Assembly (NCBI RefSeq): GCF_006716865.1
Contig: NZ_VFPT01000001.1
Coordinates: 1,111,001-1,175,000 of the forward strand
Reading direction: 5' to 3'
Source of the DNA: Roseinatronobacter monicus
GTDB taxonomy: Bacteria; Pseudomonadota; Alphaproteobacteria; Rhodobacterales; Rhodobacteraceae
Length of the DNA: 64,000 nucleotides
The position numbers and the translations under genes were made by a program. The notes below the pieces were generated by a model. That model saw only the letters and a program-made list of their open reading frames with translations. It had not been told where the DNA came from and ran no database searches. Shown here in pieces: positions 8,451 to 16,458 of the stretch. How positions within the stretch are numbered: position 1 is the stretch's first letter; each line of letters begins with the position of its first letter.

Positions 8451-9649
8451 GCAGGGATTGGCCGACAGTCGCGCTTCGTGATCTTTGCTCAATTGCGCGA
8501 GGTGGTTCGCCTCGACCTATCAAAAACTTCATCACCAACGATCCAGACGGAATTAACTGGATCAAGATTGGTGATACCCAGAAAGGCGGTAGATACATCG
8601 ACAGCACTGCCGAGAAGATTACTCCGGCAGGAGTTTCGAGGTCGCGGTTTGTCGATTCTGGTTCATTCCTCTTGTCCAATTCCATGAGTTTCGGGCGGCC
8701 CTATATCCTTAGGGCAAGCGGTTGCATTCACGATGGCTGGCTTGTGTTGGAACCCGATTACAATAGAGTGGATCAGGATTTCCTCTATCATGTGCTTGGG
8801 TCGCGCACAGTATTTGATCAGTTCGATAGCCTTGCTGCTGGGTCGACAGTTCGAAACTTGAACATTGGCTTAGTTAAGGGGGTCGAAATCCCCCTCCCAC
8901 CCCTCGAAGAACAGCGGCGGATTGTTGCGGTTCTGGACGAGGCGTTCGAAGGTCTGGGCCGCGCCCGCGCCCACACTGAAGCCAACCTTCAAAATGCGCG
9001 GGAATTGTTTGGTTCTGAACTTGTGAGCGTTTGCAAGACACATGCAGAGCAATATGGTACTATTCCACTTGCAGGACTTTCAGAAGAAATAACAGACGGC
9101 GATCATATGCCCCCGCCGAAAGCCCAAGAGGGCGTGCCCTTCGTCACAATAAAGAATATCAACAAGGAAACGCATGCCATAGACTTCTCCGACACATTCA
9201 AGGTCCCGGAAAGTTACTATCAGGAGCTTAAGGATAAGCGAAAACCTAAGGTAGGTGATGTGCTCTATACAGTGACGGGTTCTTTCGGAATACCAGTGAT
9301 GGTTCAGCCCGATCAGCGCTTTTGTTTCCAGCGCCACATAGGCTTGATACGTCCTAAGCGAGATGTGTCACCAGAATGGTTGTACTTTGTGTTGGCATCG
9401 CCATTCGTTTTTGAACAGGCCGATGCGGGCGCTACAGGGACAGCGCAAAGAACAGTTTCGCTGAAGCTACTTAGGACAATGCTTGTTCCAGATGTTCCTC
9501 CTGAACTTCAAAGCGCAATAGCCAATCGTTTTAGAGGCATCCATTCTGAGGCTCGCCGTTTGGCGGTCAGCTACCAAGCAAAACTCCAAGACCTCGACGA
9601 CCTGCGCCAATCACTCTTGCAGAAAGCCTTTGCGGGGAAATTGACCTGA
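8447..9649 (+). CDS. hsdS: Type I restriction-modification specificity subunit
   Basis: 400 residues, starting at GTG and overlapping hsdM by 4 nt. It has the usual layout: target-recognition domain 1 (about 1-145), a conserved helical spacer beginning LPPLEEQRRIVAVLDEAF, target-recognition domain 2 (about 190-345), and a second helical spacer ending LRQSLLQKAFAGKLT. It recognises a bipartite DNA site and docks two HsdM subunits. The middle of each recognition domain appears AT-richer than the chromosome genes, as expected for fast-swapping specificity modules. The recognised sequence cannot be read from the protein. Confidence 0.95.
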   Translation: MSRDWPTVALRDLCSIARGGSPRPIKNFITNDPDGINWIKIGDTQKGGRYIDSTAEKITPAGVSRSRFVDSGSFLLSNSMSFGRPYILRASGCIHDGWLVLEPDYNRVDQDFLYHVLGSRTVFDQFDSLAAGSTVRNLNIGLVKGVEIPLPPLEEQRRIVAVLDEAFEGLGRARAHTEANLQNARELFGSELVSVCKTHAEQYGTIPLAGLSEEITDGDHMPPPKAQEGVPFVTIKNINKETHAIDFSDTFKVPESYYQELKDKRKPKVGDVLYTVTGSFGIPVMVQPDQRFCFQRHIGLIRPKRDVSPEWLYFVLASPFVFEQADAGATGTAQRTVSLKLLRTMLVPDVPPELQSAIANRFRGIHSEARRLAVSYQAKLQDLDDLRQSLLQKAFAGKLT

Positions 9650-9961
9650 TCATGCCGCGCAAGAGCCAAAAGAAAGGGCGAAGTAAAGCGCGGCGCAGGG
9701 CGCAGCAAGATGAGTTTTCAACGCCGCTTTGGATGAAGATTGCACAAAACATCCTTCAAGCTCGGAAAAAGCTGCGAAATTTACTCGATAAGGCTGCAAT
9801 GGGCAAAACACTGTCGGACACTGAAAAGAAGTCCGCAGCGAATCTTCGCAAGGAAATATTGGCGTTAAAGACGAAACTGACAGATATGGGAAAAGACCCA
9901 GATATTGCTGTCGGTATTGCCATGAAAAGTTTGGAAAACAGGACTAAGTCCAATGGCGGTA

Positions 9962-9983
9962 AATACCGACCATGCTACACGAC
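9962..9983. repeat. Left 9-bp target duplication and 13-bp inverted repeat of the IS4 element
   Basis: AATACCGAC (9962-9970) followed by CATGCTACACGAC (9971-9983). Both have exact partners at the other end. Confidence 0.92.
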
Positions 9984-11168
9984 TCCCTGCCGTTGGAGCC
10001 GTAATTTCGGTATTCGGGTCGGGATGATGCCCGCCAGATTGCCGCATGCCAACGCCTTTCGGAATACGTCGAAGCCGGTGCGAAACCAGGATTTGGCATA
10101 GTGCCCATGCTTTTTGCGCGCGGGGTGTTTCAATCCAAGCAGTTGAGCAGCGGCGCGGTTGATCAATGCGACCGAGACAGCCAGTATCCCGAAGAGGAGA
10201 TGCAACCTATTCGGGCACCTCAGGTGCGTGTCTTCCAGGTTGAGGCCGCGCGTTTTGCAATCCGCAAACAAGCATTCTATGCTCCACCGCTTTTTGTATT
10301 TTCGCAGAATGTGGGACCCGCTTGCTTTCGTCGCTGAAGCAACGATGAGCAATTCCTGGCCCCCTTTGATCCGACGCGCGCCAAAATGCAGTTCCAGATC
10401 TCGGTGGCCATCGCGTCCGGGAAGCGTTGCGGTAAAGCCGCGCACGCCTTTGCATCTGCGCAAAAGCCATTTGAGAGCAAGCAGACGACCATCCTGCGTG
10501 CGCACGATCTGATCTTCCTTGAGCCGGATGGCAAAAGGAACCTTCGCATCCGCCAGAAATACCAACCATTCCTGGCCAATGAACTCCCGATCAGCCAAAA
10601 GCATGCGGACGCAAGAGACGTCGAACTGCTTCAGGTATCGCTTCACCAAGGCGATCCGCTGAGCCGTGTTGCTGTTGCCAGCATGGTCAAGAACCGTCCA
10701 CATCAACGGCACCCGGTATCTGGCAGTCACCACAGCCAGGACCAGAACGTTGATGTCGGTTTTCCCCAATTTCCAGTTCGTGCGATCAAGGCAAAGATAC
10801 CAGGATGGCGGCTTGCCAATCAGGGCAATGACAATCCCTGCCGCCCAGTCATTGGGCAGTGATACTTTTTGGAAAAAACGCTGCAGGCGTCGATACGTCG
10901 ATGCAACTTTGGCGCGACCAGGCCATTCTGTCGCGATCAGTGTCAGATTGACCGTGCGCGCACTGATCATACCCAGAACGACGAGACACAAGGTGTCCAG
11001 CCGCGACTTGCCCAACGGCAGATGGGGCGATAAAAGCTTCGAGAGATCGGCGAGAGAGAGGCTGGTCATGGACAACTCCTTGCGAGGGAAGAGTCCCCGT
11101 TCAGAATCGATCTCGCCGGTCGATGCCAGCATAAAAAGTCAAACCATCACGCAGTGTCGTGTAGCATG
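9971..11168 (-). mobile_element. Complete IS4-family insertion sequence
   Basis: The element is 1198 bp. Both ends carry the 13-bp inverted repeat CATGCTACACGAC (9971-9983; complement at 11156-11168). A 9-bp direct repeat AATACCGAC flanks it (9962-9970 and 11169-11177). One intact transposase gene lies on the minus strand, against the hsd genes. Intact ends and an exact duplication point to a recent insertion. It breaks the last 17 codons of the small basic gene and places about 1.2 kb of opposing sequence between hsdS and hsdR, which may lower hsdR transcription. Confidence 0.93.
9975..11069 (-). CDS. IS4-family transposase
   Basis: 364 residues from ATG 11069, chosen because AAGGAG lies just upstream; an in-frame start at 11132 is possible but poorer. 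DDE residues are D95 (CLDRTNWK), D160 (LADREFIG) and E265. The YREK signature Y258-x2-R261-x3-E265-x6-K272 is complete (KYKKRWSIECLFADCK). The sequence is uninterrupted and its stop lies close to the left inverted repeat, so the transposase is probably active. Confidence 0.93.
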   Translation of the reverse strand: MTSLSLADLSKLLSPHLPLGKSRLDTLCLVVLGMISARTVNLTLIATEWPGRAKVASTYRRLQRFFQKVSLPNDWAAGIVIALIGKPPSWYLCLDRTNWKLGKTDINVLVLAVVTARYRVPLMWTVLDHAGNSNTAQRIALVKRYLKQFDVSCVRMLLADREFIGQEWLVFLADAKVPFAIRLKEDQIVRTQDGRLLALKWLLRRCKGVRGFTATLPGRDGHRDLELHFGARRIKGGQELLIVASATKASGSHILRKYKKRWSIECLFADCKTRGLNLEDTHLRCPNRLHLLFGILAVSVALINRAAAQLLGLKHPARKKHGHYAKSWFRTGFDVFRKALACGNLAGIIPTRIPKLRLQRQGVV

Positions 11169-11177
11169 AATACCGAC
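11156..11177. repeat. Right 13-bp inverted repeat and 9-bp target duplication of the IS4 element
   Basis: GTCGTGTAGCATG (11156-11168) is the exact reverse complement of the left end and is followed by AATACCGAC (11169-11177). Confidence 0.92.
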
Positions 11178-11230
11178 AGAGCGGTGTCGGGGCCTACGGC
11201 TTGGGGAGCACTATCAAGGTCTGGCGATAG

Positions 11231-11404
11231 TTTATGCTGGCAGCTTGATGCACGCGCTTTGCTTGATATGGCAATGCAATTTCATTACCTTGACTTCAGA
11301 CCACCGCAAGGATCGTCCCATCCCGCCTGATGATTTTGCGACATTGATGCGCCATGGCATAAATACCGTTGCGCGATTTGAAAAAGCCATTGAAAGCCCA
11401 TGAT
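11231..11404. other. Gap before hsdR
   Basis: About 170 bp between the old stop of the small basic gene and the hsdR start. No gene or clear promoter is seen. The gap is longer than any other spacing in the hsd locus, so hsdR may have its own promoter here. Confidence 0.35.
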
Positions 11405-13720
11405 ATGACCCTTGCCAATGAAACCGAAGCCGATACCCGCGCAGACCGCATCGACCCCGCGCTGGCGCAGGCAGGCTGGGGCGCAGGGACTGTCCGGCGA
11501 GAGGTAATCTGCCCCGGTCGTATCCAGTCCGGTGGCACGCGGGGCAAGGGGCTGACAGCTGATTATGTGCTGATCCACAAGGGCCAGAAGCTGGGCGTGA
11601 TCGAGGCCAAGCGCGCGGGTCTGTCACACCGTGAAGGAGTGGCGCAAGCTAAGGACTACGCCCAACGCCTTGGCACCCGCTTTGCCTATGCAACGAACGG
11701 TCTGGCTTGGTATCAGATCGACATGGTAACAGGGAACGAGGGCGTGATGACCCTGCCTTTCCCTACACCAGAGGCACTGTGGAACGCGAGCTTTGTCGAA
11801 CAGAACGCATGGCGAGAACGGTTTGGCGCTGTTCCCTTCGAGATTGATAGCGGCAAATGGGAGCCACGCTATTACCAGCACAACGCCATCACCGCAGCGC
11901 TTGAAGCTGTGGCCAAGGGCAACCGTCGTATCCTTCTGACACTGGCCACCGGCACCGGCAAGACCTCGATCGCGTTTCAGACCGCGTGGAAGCTGTTTCA
12001 GGCCAAGTGGAACCTGACGGGCGAGCCTGTGCGCCGTCCGCGCATCCTGTTTCTGGCAGACCGCAACATTCTGGCCGATCAGGCCTATAATTCGTTCAGT
12101 GCTTTTCCGTCTGATGCTATTACCCGCATTGATCCGGCCACGATACGCAAGAATGGCGGCAAGGTGCCCAAGAATGCCAGCTTGTTCTTCACGATATTCC
12201 AGACGTTTATGACCGGCGAAGGTGAACCAATCTTTCGGCAATACCCTTCTGATTTCTTCGATTTCATCATCATCGATGAGTGCCATCGCGGCGGGGCCAA
12301 GGATGAAAGCGAATGGCGCAGGCTGCTGGAGTATTTCGAACCCGCCTATCAGCTTGGCCTGACCGCCACGCCAAGGCGCAAGCACAACGCCGACACCTAC
12401 GCCTATTTCGGCGAGCCGGTCTATACCTATGCCCTGCGCGACGGGATCGAAGATGGATTCCTGACCCCGTTCAAGGTACGCCAGATGGCCAGCACGATTG
12501 ATGAATACGTCTTTGATGGAACTGACAAGCTTATTGAGGGTGAGGTGGAAGAGGGTGAGAGCTTCACCGAATCTGATTTCAACACCCGCATCATCATTGA
12601 TGAACGTGAATTGAGCCGCGTCCGCGAGTTCATGGGCCAGATTGACCAGAGGCACAAGACACTGGTGTTCTGCGCCACACAGGATCATGCCGCCCTGGTG
12701 CGTGATCTGATCAATCAGGTGAAGGACAGCACGCATCCGGCCTACTGCGTGCGTGTGACGGCAGATGACGGTTCCATTGGCGATCAGCATCTGCGTGACT
12801 TTCAGGATAACGAAAAAACCATCCCGACGATCCTGACCACATCACAAAAGCTTTCCACCGGCGTCGATGCCCTCAACGTGCGCAACATTGTGTTGATGCG
12901 CCCGATCCGCTCAATGATCGAGTTCAAGCAGATCATCGGACGCGGCACGCGGGTATACGAGGGGAAGGATTTCTTCACGATCTGGGATTTCGTGAAAGCG
13001 CATGAAAACTTTAACGACCCCGAATGGGATGGCGAACCGATTGATCCTGTTCCGCCACGTACAGGGCCGGGTGAGCCGCCAGATAAGCCTGAACCACCTG
13101 ATGATGATACTGACAGTGGCGGCGAGGATGATGAGCCGAAGCAGAAGATCCGCATCAAGCTAGACGATGGCAAGATCAGGTCCATCCGCTACCTCGCGAC
13201 CACGACCTACTGGAGCCCGGAAGGCAAGCCGATTTCAGCAAAAGAGTTTATGGAAAGGCTGTTTGGTGATCTTTCGGGGCTCATTGCCGATGAGGATCAG
13301 TTGCGTCAGGTCTGGAGTGACCCTGATAGTCGCGCAAAGTTCCTGCAACAACTCGCAGACCGCGGCTATGATGATGATCGCCTTGAAGATATCAGGGGCC
13401 TTGTTGATGCCGTCGACAGCGATCTGTTCGATGTTCTTGCATATGTGCTTTTTACCTTAGAACCCAAAACCCGCCATGACCGTGCTGATGCAGTCCGGCA
13501 AGGCAAACAGTCGGATGCTCAGGAAGACCTAAAGGCGCTGCTGATCACGATCCTCAACGCATATGAAGCACACGGGGAGAAAGAGCTGGCGACTGACAAG
13601 CTAGGCCAATTCTTGACTGCAAGGTTTGGAAGCGTTGGCGAGGCCAAGGCGCGGTTGGGAGACTTACCTCAGATCAAGGCTGCGTTTCACAAGATGCAGG
13701 CGCAGTTGTATTCATCATGA
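11405..13720 (+). CDS. hsdR: Type I restriction endonuclease / translocase subunit
   Basis: 771 residues from ATG 11405; an upstream in-frame ATG at 11369 would add 12 residues without known match. The N-terminal nuclease domain has D53 and E67-x-K69 (GVIEAKR), the PD-(D/E)XK core. The helicase motor follows: Walker A ATGTGKT (181-187), DECH (291-294), TATPR (320-324), and a second RecA lobe with SxGVDA and IIGRGTR. An acidic linker (about 545-580) separates the motor from the C-terminal helical domain. It translocates DNA and cuts at a distance when the HsdMS site is unmethylated. The last 4 nt overlap the next gene (ATGA). Confidence 0.94.
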   Translation: MTLANETEADTRADRIDPALAQAGWGAGTVRREVICPGRIQSGGTRGKGLTADYVLIHKGQKLGVIEAKRAGLSHREGVAQAKDYAQRLGTRFAYATNGLAWYQIDMVTGNEGVMTLPFPTPEALWNASFVEQNAWRERFGAVPFEIDSGKWEPRYYQHNAITAALEAVAKGNRRILLTLATGTGKTSIAFQTAWKLFQAKWNLTGEPVRRPRILFLADRNILADQAYNSFSAFPSDAITRIDPATIRKNGGKVPKNASLFFTIFQTFMTGEGEPIFRQYPSDFFDFIIIDECHRGGAKDESEWRRLLEYFEPAYQLGLTATPRRKHNADTYAYFGEPVYTYALRDGIEDGFLTPFKVRQMASTIDEYVFDGTDKLIEGEVEEGESFTESDFNTRIIIDERELSRVREFMGQIDQRHKTLVFCATQDHAALVRDLINQVKDSTHPAYCVRVTADDGSIGDQHLRDFQDNEKTIPTILTTSQKLSTGVDALNVRNIVLMRPIRSMIEFKQIIGRGTRVYEGKDFFTIWDFVKAHENFNDPEWDGEPIDPVPPRTGPGEPPDKPEPPDDDTDSGGEDDEPKQKIRIKLDDGKIRSIRYLATTTYWSPEGKPISAKEFMERLFGDLSGLIADEDQLRQVWSDPDSRAKFLQQLADRGYDDDRLEDIRGLVDAVDSDLFDVLAYVLFTLEPKTRHDRADAVRQGKQSDAQEDLKALLITILNAYEAHGEKELATDKLGQFLTARFGSVGEAKARLGDLPQIKAAFHKMQAQLYSS

Positions 13721-14229
13721 CGCCACGCAGCTTCAATAACCAGCTTGCAGGGCAGATCGGCGAGAGCCTTGTCGTGGCCGAGCTTGGGCGACGGGGCCTT
13801 GTGGCAACTGCATTTGCGGGCAATGTGCCCGATATTGACCTTTTAGCCTATCGCAATGGGCGCACAATCGCGTTGCAGGTGAAATCTGTGCGCACGGGTT
13901 CGGTCAGCTTTGACGCCAAGCGCTTTATGACAATAGAGTTCGAGGGCGATAGACAGATAATTACGGAGACTGCACCCGGGCTAGATGCTTCATTGATTTT
14001 CGTGTTTGTCAGCATTGGACAGCGCAGTGGTGAAGACGGCTTTTTCATCCTTGATCAAGGCACATTGCAAGGCATCGTTTGTGCAAATCATGCAGCATGG
14101 CTGGCCAAGCATGGCGGGATTCGCCCCAAAAACCCACAGTCGACTCATACGGCTGTTTCTTTCGCCCAATTGGATAAATTCCGCGACAACTGGTCCTTGA
14201 TCGAAACTCGACTTTCAGAAGAACGCTGA
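13717..14229 (+). CDS. PD-(D/E)XK nuclease-like protein coupled to hsdR
   Basis: 170 residues, overlapping hsdR by 4 nt. The N-terminus (AGQIGESLVVAELGRRG) and the following PDIDLLAY plus ALQVKS give the pattern E16, D41, Q54-x-K56 seen in PD-(D/E)XK proteins of the DUF4365/Holliday-resolvase-like type, with glutamine in the E/Q-x-K position. The C-terminal third has no clear motif. The overlap with hsdR suggests translation coupling and a function tied to restriction, for example an extra nuclease or a DNA-end sensor; this is inference. It is not a standard part of type I systems. Confidence 0.7.
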   Translation: MTPRSFNNQLAGQIGESLVVAELGRRGLVATAFAGNVPDIDLLAYRNGRTIALQVKSVRTGSVSFDAKRFMTIEFEGDRQIITETAPGLDASLIFVFVSIGQRSGEDGFFILDQGTLQGIVCANHAAWLAKHGGIRPKNPQSTHTAVSFAQLDKFRDNWSLIETRLSEER

Positions 14230-14284
14230 ACGCTTTGGATGCCATCAGGCTTTGCCATAAGTGCTTTCGCCCAAGCGTTTTTTT
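14229..14284 (+). terminator. Likely Rho-independent terminator of the hsd locus
   Basis: The arms AACGCTTTGG (14229-14238) and CCCAAGCGTT (14270-14279) can pair with one mismatch across a 31-nt loop. A run of seven T follows (14278-14284). The loop is long, but the T-tract and position at the end of the last gene support a terminator. Confidence 0.5.
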
Positions 14285-14350
14285 GATGTGGGGCCTTATG
14301 TGGGGCATGATGCCTGGAGGCAGATTTTTTATAATGAAATCAATGGCGGG

Positions 14351-14440
14351 TGGCGGAGACGATGGGATTCGAACCCACGAGACCCTTTCGGGCCTACTCC
14401 CTTAGCAGGGGAGCGCCTTCGACCACTCGGCCACATCTCC
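14351..14440 (-). tRNA. tRNA-Ser (anticodon GCT)
   Basis: The minus strand folds as a class II tRNA of 90 nt. The acceptor arms GGAGATG and CGTCTCC pair over 7 bp with one G-T pair. The anticodon stem is CTCCC/GGGAG with loop CTGCTAA, giving anticodon GCT (reads AGC and AGU). There is a long variable arm (AGGCC..GGTCT region) and the T-arm GTGGGTTCGAATCCCAT. CCA is encoded (14351-14353). The 3' end faces the accessory region at lower coordinates, the usual layout for island insertion at a tRNA gene. Confidence 0.96.
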
Positions 14441-14531
14441 GTCGCCCCGTTTAAAGATGTCATCTCTGCCCCGCAAGCGGAAAATTGGGCTGTGACCAGA
14501 TCGGTTTGCCGCCGCGCAGGAGCGCGGGCTG

Positions 14532-15416
14532 TCAGGTTTGCGTCTCTGTGAGTGTCGCGGCATATTCGCGCAAAAGTCTTGCGCATGCTTGTACCTTTGG
14601 GCTGCGGTGCAGATCAACATGGGTCACAAGCCACAATGTCGTGCCCCAATCTGCACGTGCAGGCATCACCTGTTGCAACCCCTCTGCCTGCCCCTGAACC
14701 ACGGCCAGAAACCCCATGCCAAGGCCTGCCTTGATCGCTGCAAGGCGGGTGGCATGATCATTGCTGTTCAGCACCACATTCCCACCATGCTTGGTCAGCC
14801 AATGATCATACGGGGCACGGCTGTCCTTGTCGCTGGAGGCAATGAAATCATGGCTTATGAGCGCATCATCGGTGGCCGCAACGCCTTTGCGCTCAACATA
14901 CTCTGCGCTGGCATACAGTGCCACGGACAGCTCCCCCAGTGATTGCACGACATTGTCTGGCTCTTGCGGTTTGCCCCCGGCGCGAATGGCGACATGCGCC
15001 TCTCCATACTCAAGGCGCAGAACGCGCGCTTCCGTTCGCAGGCAGGGTTTGAGTGTCGGATACTGGCGCATCATTTCGGCGATTGCTGGCAACAATAGAG
15101 TGCTCATCTCCGGGATCGTGGTGACGATCATTTGGCCGGATATGCCTTCTTGCATGTCTTGCAGCCGCGCAGCCAGTTGTTCGAATTGCTTTTCGGTTTC
15201 GGCGGCGGTTTCGAACAGCGCATGTCCGGCTTCGGTCGGGGTATAGCCTTTGGCGTGGCGCTGGAACAATTTGACGCTGACGCGATCTTCCAGCGCATCA
15301 ATATGGCGGATCACTGTAGCATGATGGACGCGCAGACTGGCTGCGGCACCGCTGACAGTTCCGGCGCGTGCCACATGCAAAGCCGTGCGCAACTCGTCCC
15401 AAGGCTCTAGCCCCAT
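14532..15416 (-). CDS. LysR-family transcriptional regulator
   Basis: 294 residues from ATG 15416, preceded by AAAGGAAA; the longer frame from 15446 has a poorer context. The N-terminal winged HTH (about 1-65) reads AARAGTVSGAAASLRVHHATVIRHI-like, with the recognition helix in VHHATVIRHIDALE. The rest is a substrate-binding domain of the LysR type (about 85-290). It lies 43 nt downstream of nagZ on the same strand. The target genes and effector are unknown; no divergent partner gene exists, which is unusual for LysR regulators. Confidence 0.88.
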   Translation of the reverse strand: MGLEPWDELRTALHVARAGTVSGAAASLRVHHATVIRHIDALEDRVSVKLFQRHAKGYTPTEAGHALFETAAETEKQFEQLAARLQDMQEGISGQMIVTTIPEMSTLLLPAIAEMMRQYPTLKPCLRTEARVLRLEYGEAHVAIRAGGKPQEPDNVVQSLGELSVALYASAEYVERKGVAATDDALISHDFIASSDKDSRAPYDHWLTKHGGNVVLNSNDHATRLAAIKAGLGMGFLAVVQGQAEGLQQVMPARADWGTTLWLVTHVDLHRSPKVQACARLLREYAATLTETQT

Positions 15417-15459
15417 GACATTTCCTTTCTGTTGCTCGACGGGCAAGGCCCAGATTGCC

Positions 15460-16458
15460 TCATGCCGTCAGCTTTGTATATTCTGCATCCAATGTGGCGA
15501 TGTCGCAGGGGGCAGGGGGCTGGCGCGCCTGCAATGCCGATTGCGCGCGTGCAAGGGCAGGGCCTTCCAGCAGGGGGCATACCTCTGCCAGTTCGGCCAT
15601 CTCGCGCATATTACCGTTGCAATGCAGCACAAGATCACAGCCTGCCGCAAGTGCCCGCTGGGCGCGCTGCGCAATCGTTCCGTCAAGGGCGTGCATCGAA
15701 ATGTCATCAGTCATCAGCAATCCCTGAAATCCGATATCCTCGCGGATCAGGCGTATCATCTTGGGCGACAAGGTTGCCGGAGAGTTGGGGTCGATCTGAG
15801 AGAACAGAAGATGTGCTGTCATCCCCAAGGGCAGATCGGCCAGCGCATGAAAGGCGGCAAAATCGCTGCGGGCCAGTTCGGCGTACCCCTCGGAAATGAC
15901 CGGCAGGTCCAGATGACTGTCAGCCTGCGCGCGTCCATGGCCCGGAATATGCTTGAGCACAGGCAAAACCCCGCCCGCCATTAGACCCTGCGCCAAGGCG
16001 CGTGCATGGGCTACAACCTCGGCCAGCGCGGTCCCGTAGCAGCGGTTGCGCAATATGGGGTGCGTGTTCTCAGTGGCGATATCGGCGAGAGGGGCGCAGT
16101 TCACATCTATCCCGCAGGCGCGCAGTTCAGATGCGATTAGCCTGCCGCGCAGATACATGGCGCGCACAGGGTCGCGAGCCGTGCTGCATTGCTCCAGGGC
16201 GGGGGGCCAGTCGCGCCAGTGGGGCGGGCGCATACGTTGGACGCGCCCGCCTTCCTGATCTATCAGAATGGGCAGGTCACGCCCCACAGCGTCGCGTATC
16301 TCGGCGGTCAGGGCTGTCAGTTGGTCAGGTGTCTGGATGTTGCGGGCAAACAGAATGCCGCCCCACGGTTGCGCCTGCGCAAAAAAAGCGCGCTCGGCGC
16401 GGTCCAGCCGCAGGCCCGCGCAGCCGAAAATGACAGCGCGGGACGGAGGCTGACTCAT
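15460..16458 (-). CDS. nagZ: Beta-N-acetylhexosaminidase (family GH3, NagZ)
   Basis: 332 residues. It removes N-acetylglucosamine from anhydro-muropeptides in the cytoplasm during cell-wall recycling. The GH3 signature KHIPGHGRAQADSHLDLP (about 168-185) carries the flexible loop with the catalytic Asp/His pair. The nucleophile is likely the aspartate in LLMTDDISM (about 246). LIDQEGGRVQRM is another family hallmark. It overlaps the SPOR gene by 4 nt and forms an operon with it and argS, as in other Rhodobacterales. Confidence 0.95.
   Translation of the reverse strand: MSQPPSRAVIFGCAGLRLDRAERAFFAQAQPWGGILFARNIQTPDQLTALTAEIRDAVGRDLPILIDQEGGRVQRMRPPHWRDWPPALEQCSTARDPVRAMYLRGRLIASELRACGIDVNCAPLADIATENTHPILRNRCYGTALAEVVAHARALAQGLMAGGVLPVLKHIPGHGRAQADSHLDLPVISEGYAELARSDFAAFHALADLPLGMTAHLLFSQIDPNSPATLSPKMIRLIREDIGFQGLLMTDDISMHALDGTIAQRAQRALAAGCDLVLHCNGNMREMAELAEVCPLLEGPALARAQSALQARQPPAPCDIATLDAEYTKLTA

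Larger units (their letters stand above)
9652..11230 (+). pseudogene. Small basic protein gene of the hsd locus, broken by an IS4-family insertion
   Basis: The gene starts 2 nt after the hsdS stop. Its first 106 codons (9652-9969) are open and encode a very basic head (MPRKSQKKGRSKARRRAQQ) and a predicted helical middle rich in K, L and E. The frame is then cut by the IS at 9971-11168. Removing the IS and one copy of its 9-bp duplication rejoins the frame into QSGVGAYGLGSTIKVWR and a TAG at 11228-11230, giving 123 residues. As it stands the frame runs into the IS and ends at 10101 with a foreign tail. I do not recognise the family; a DNA- or RNA-contacting role is only suggested by the charge. 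Its position makes it a likely member of the R-M operon. Confidence 0.75.

Noticed and set aside
9970..10101. Chimeric tail of the small basic gene read into the IS
   Set aside because: These codons belong to the inserted IS4 element; the natural tail resumes at 11178.
14230..14350. Possible integrase or phage remnant near the tRNA
   Set aside because: Only short repeats of TGTGGGG are seen. There is no integrase frame.
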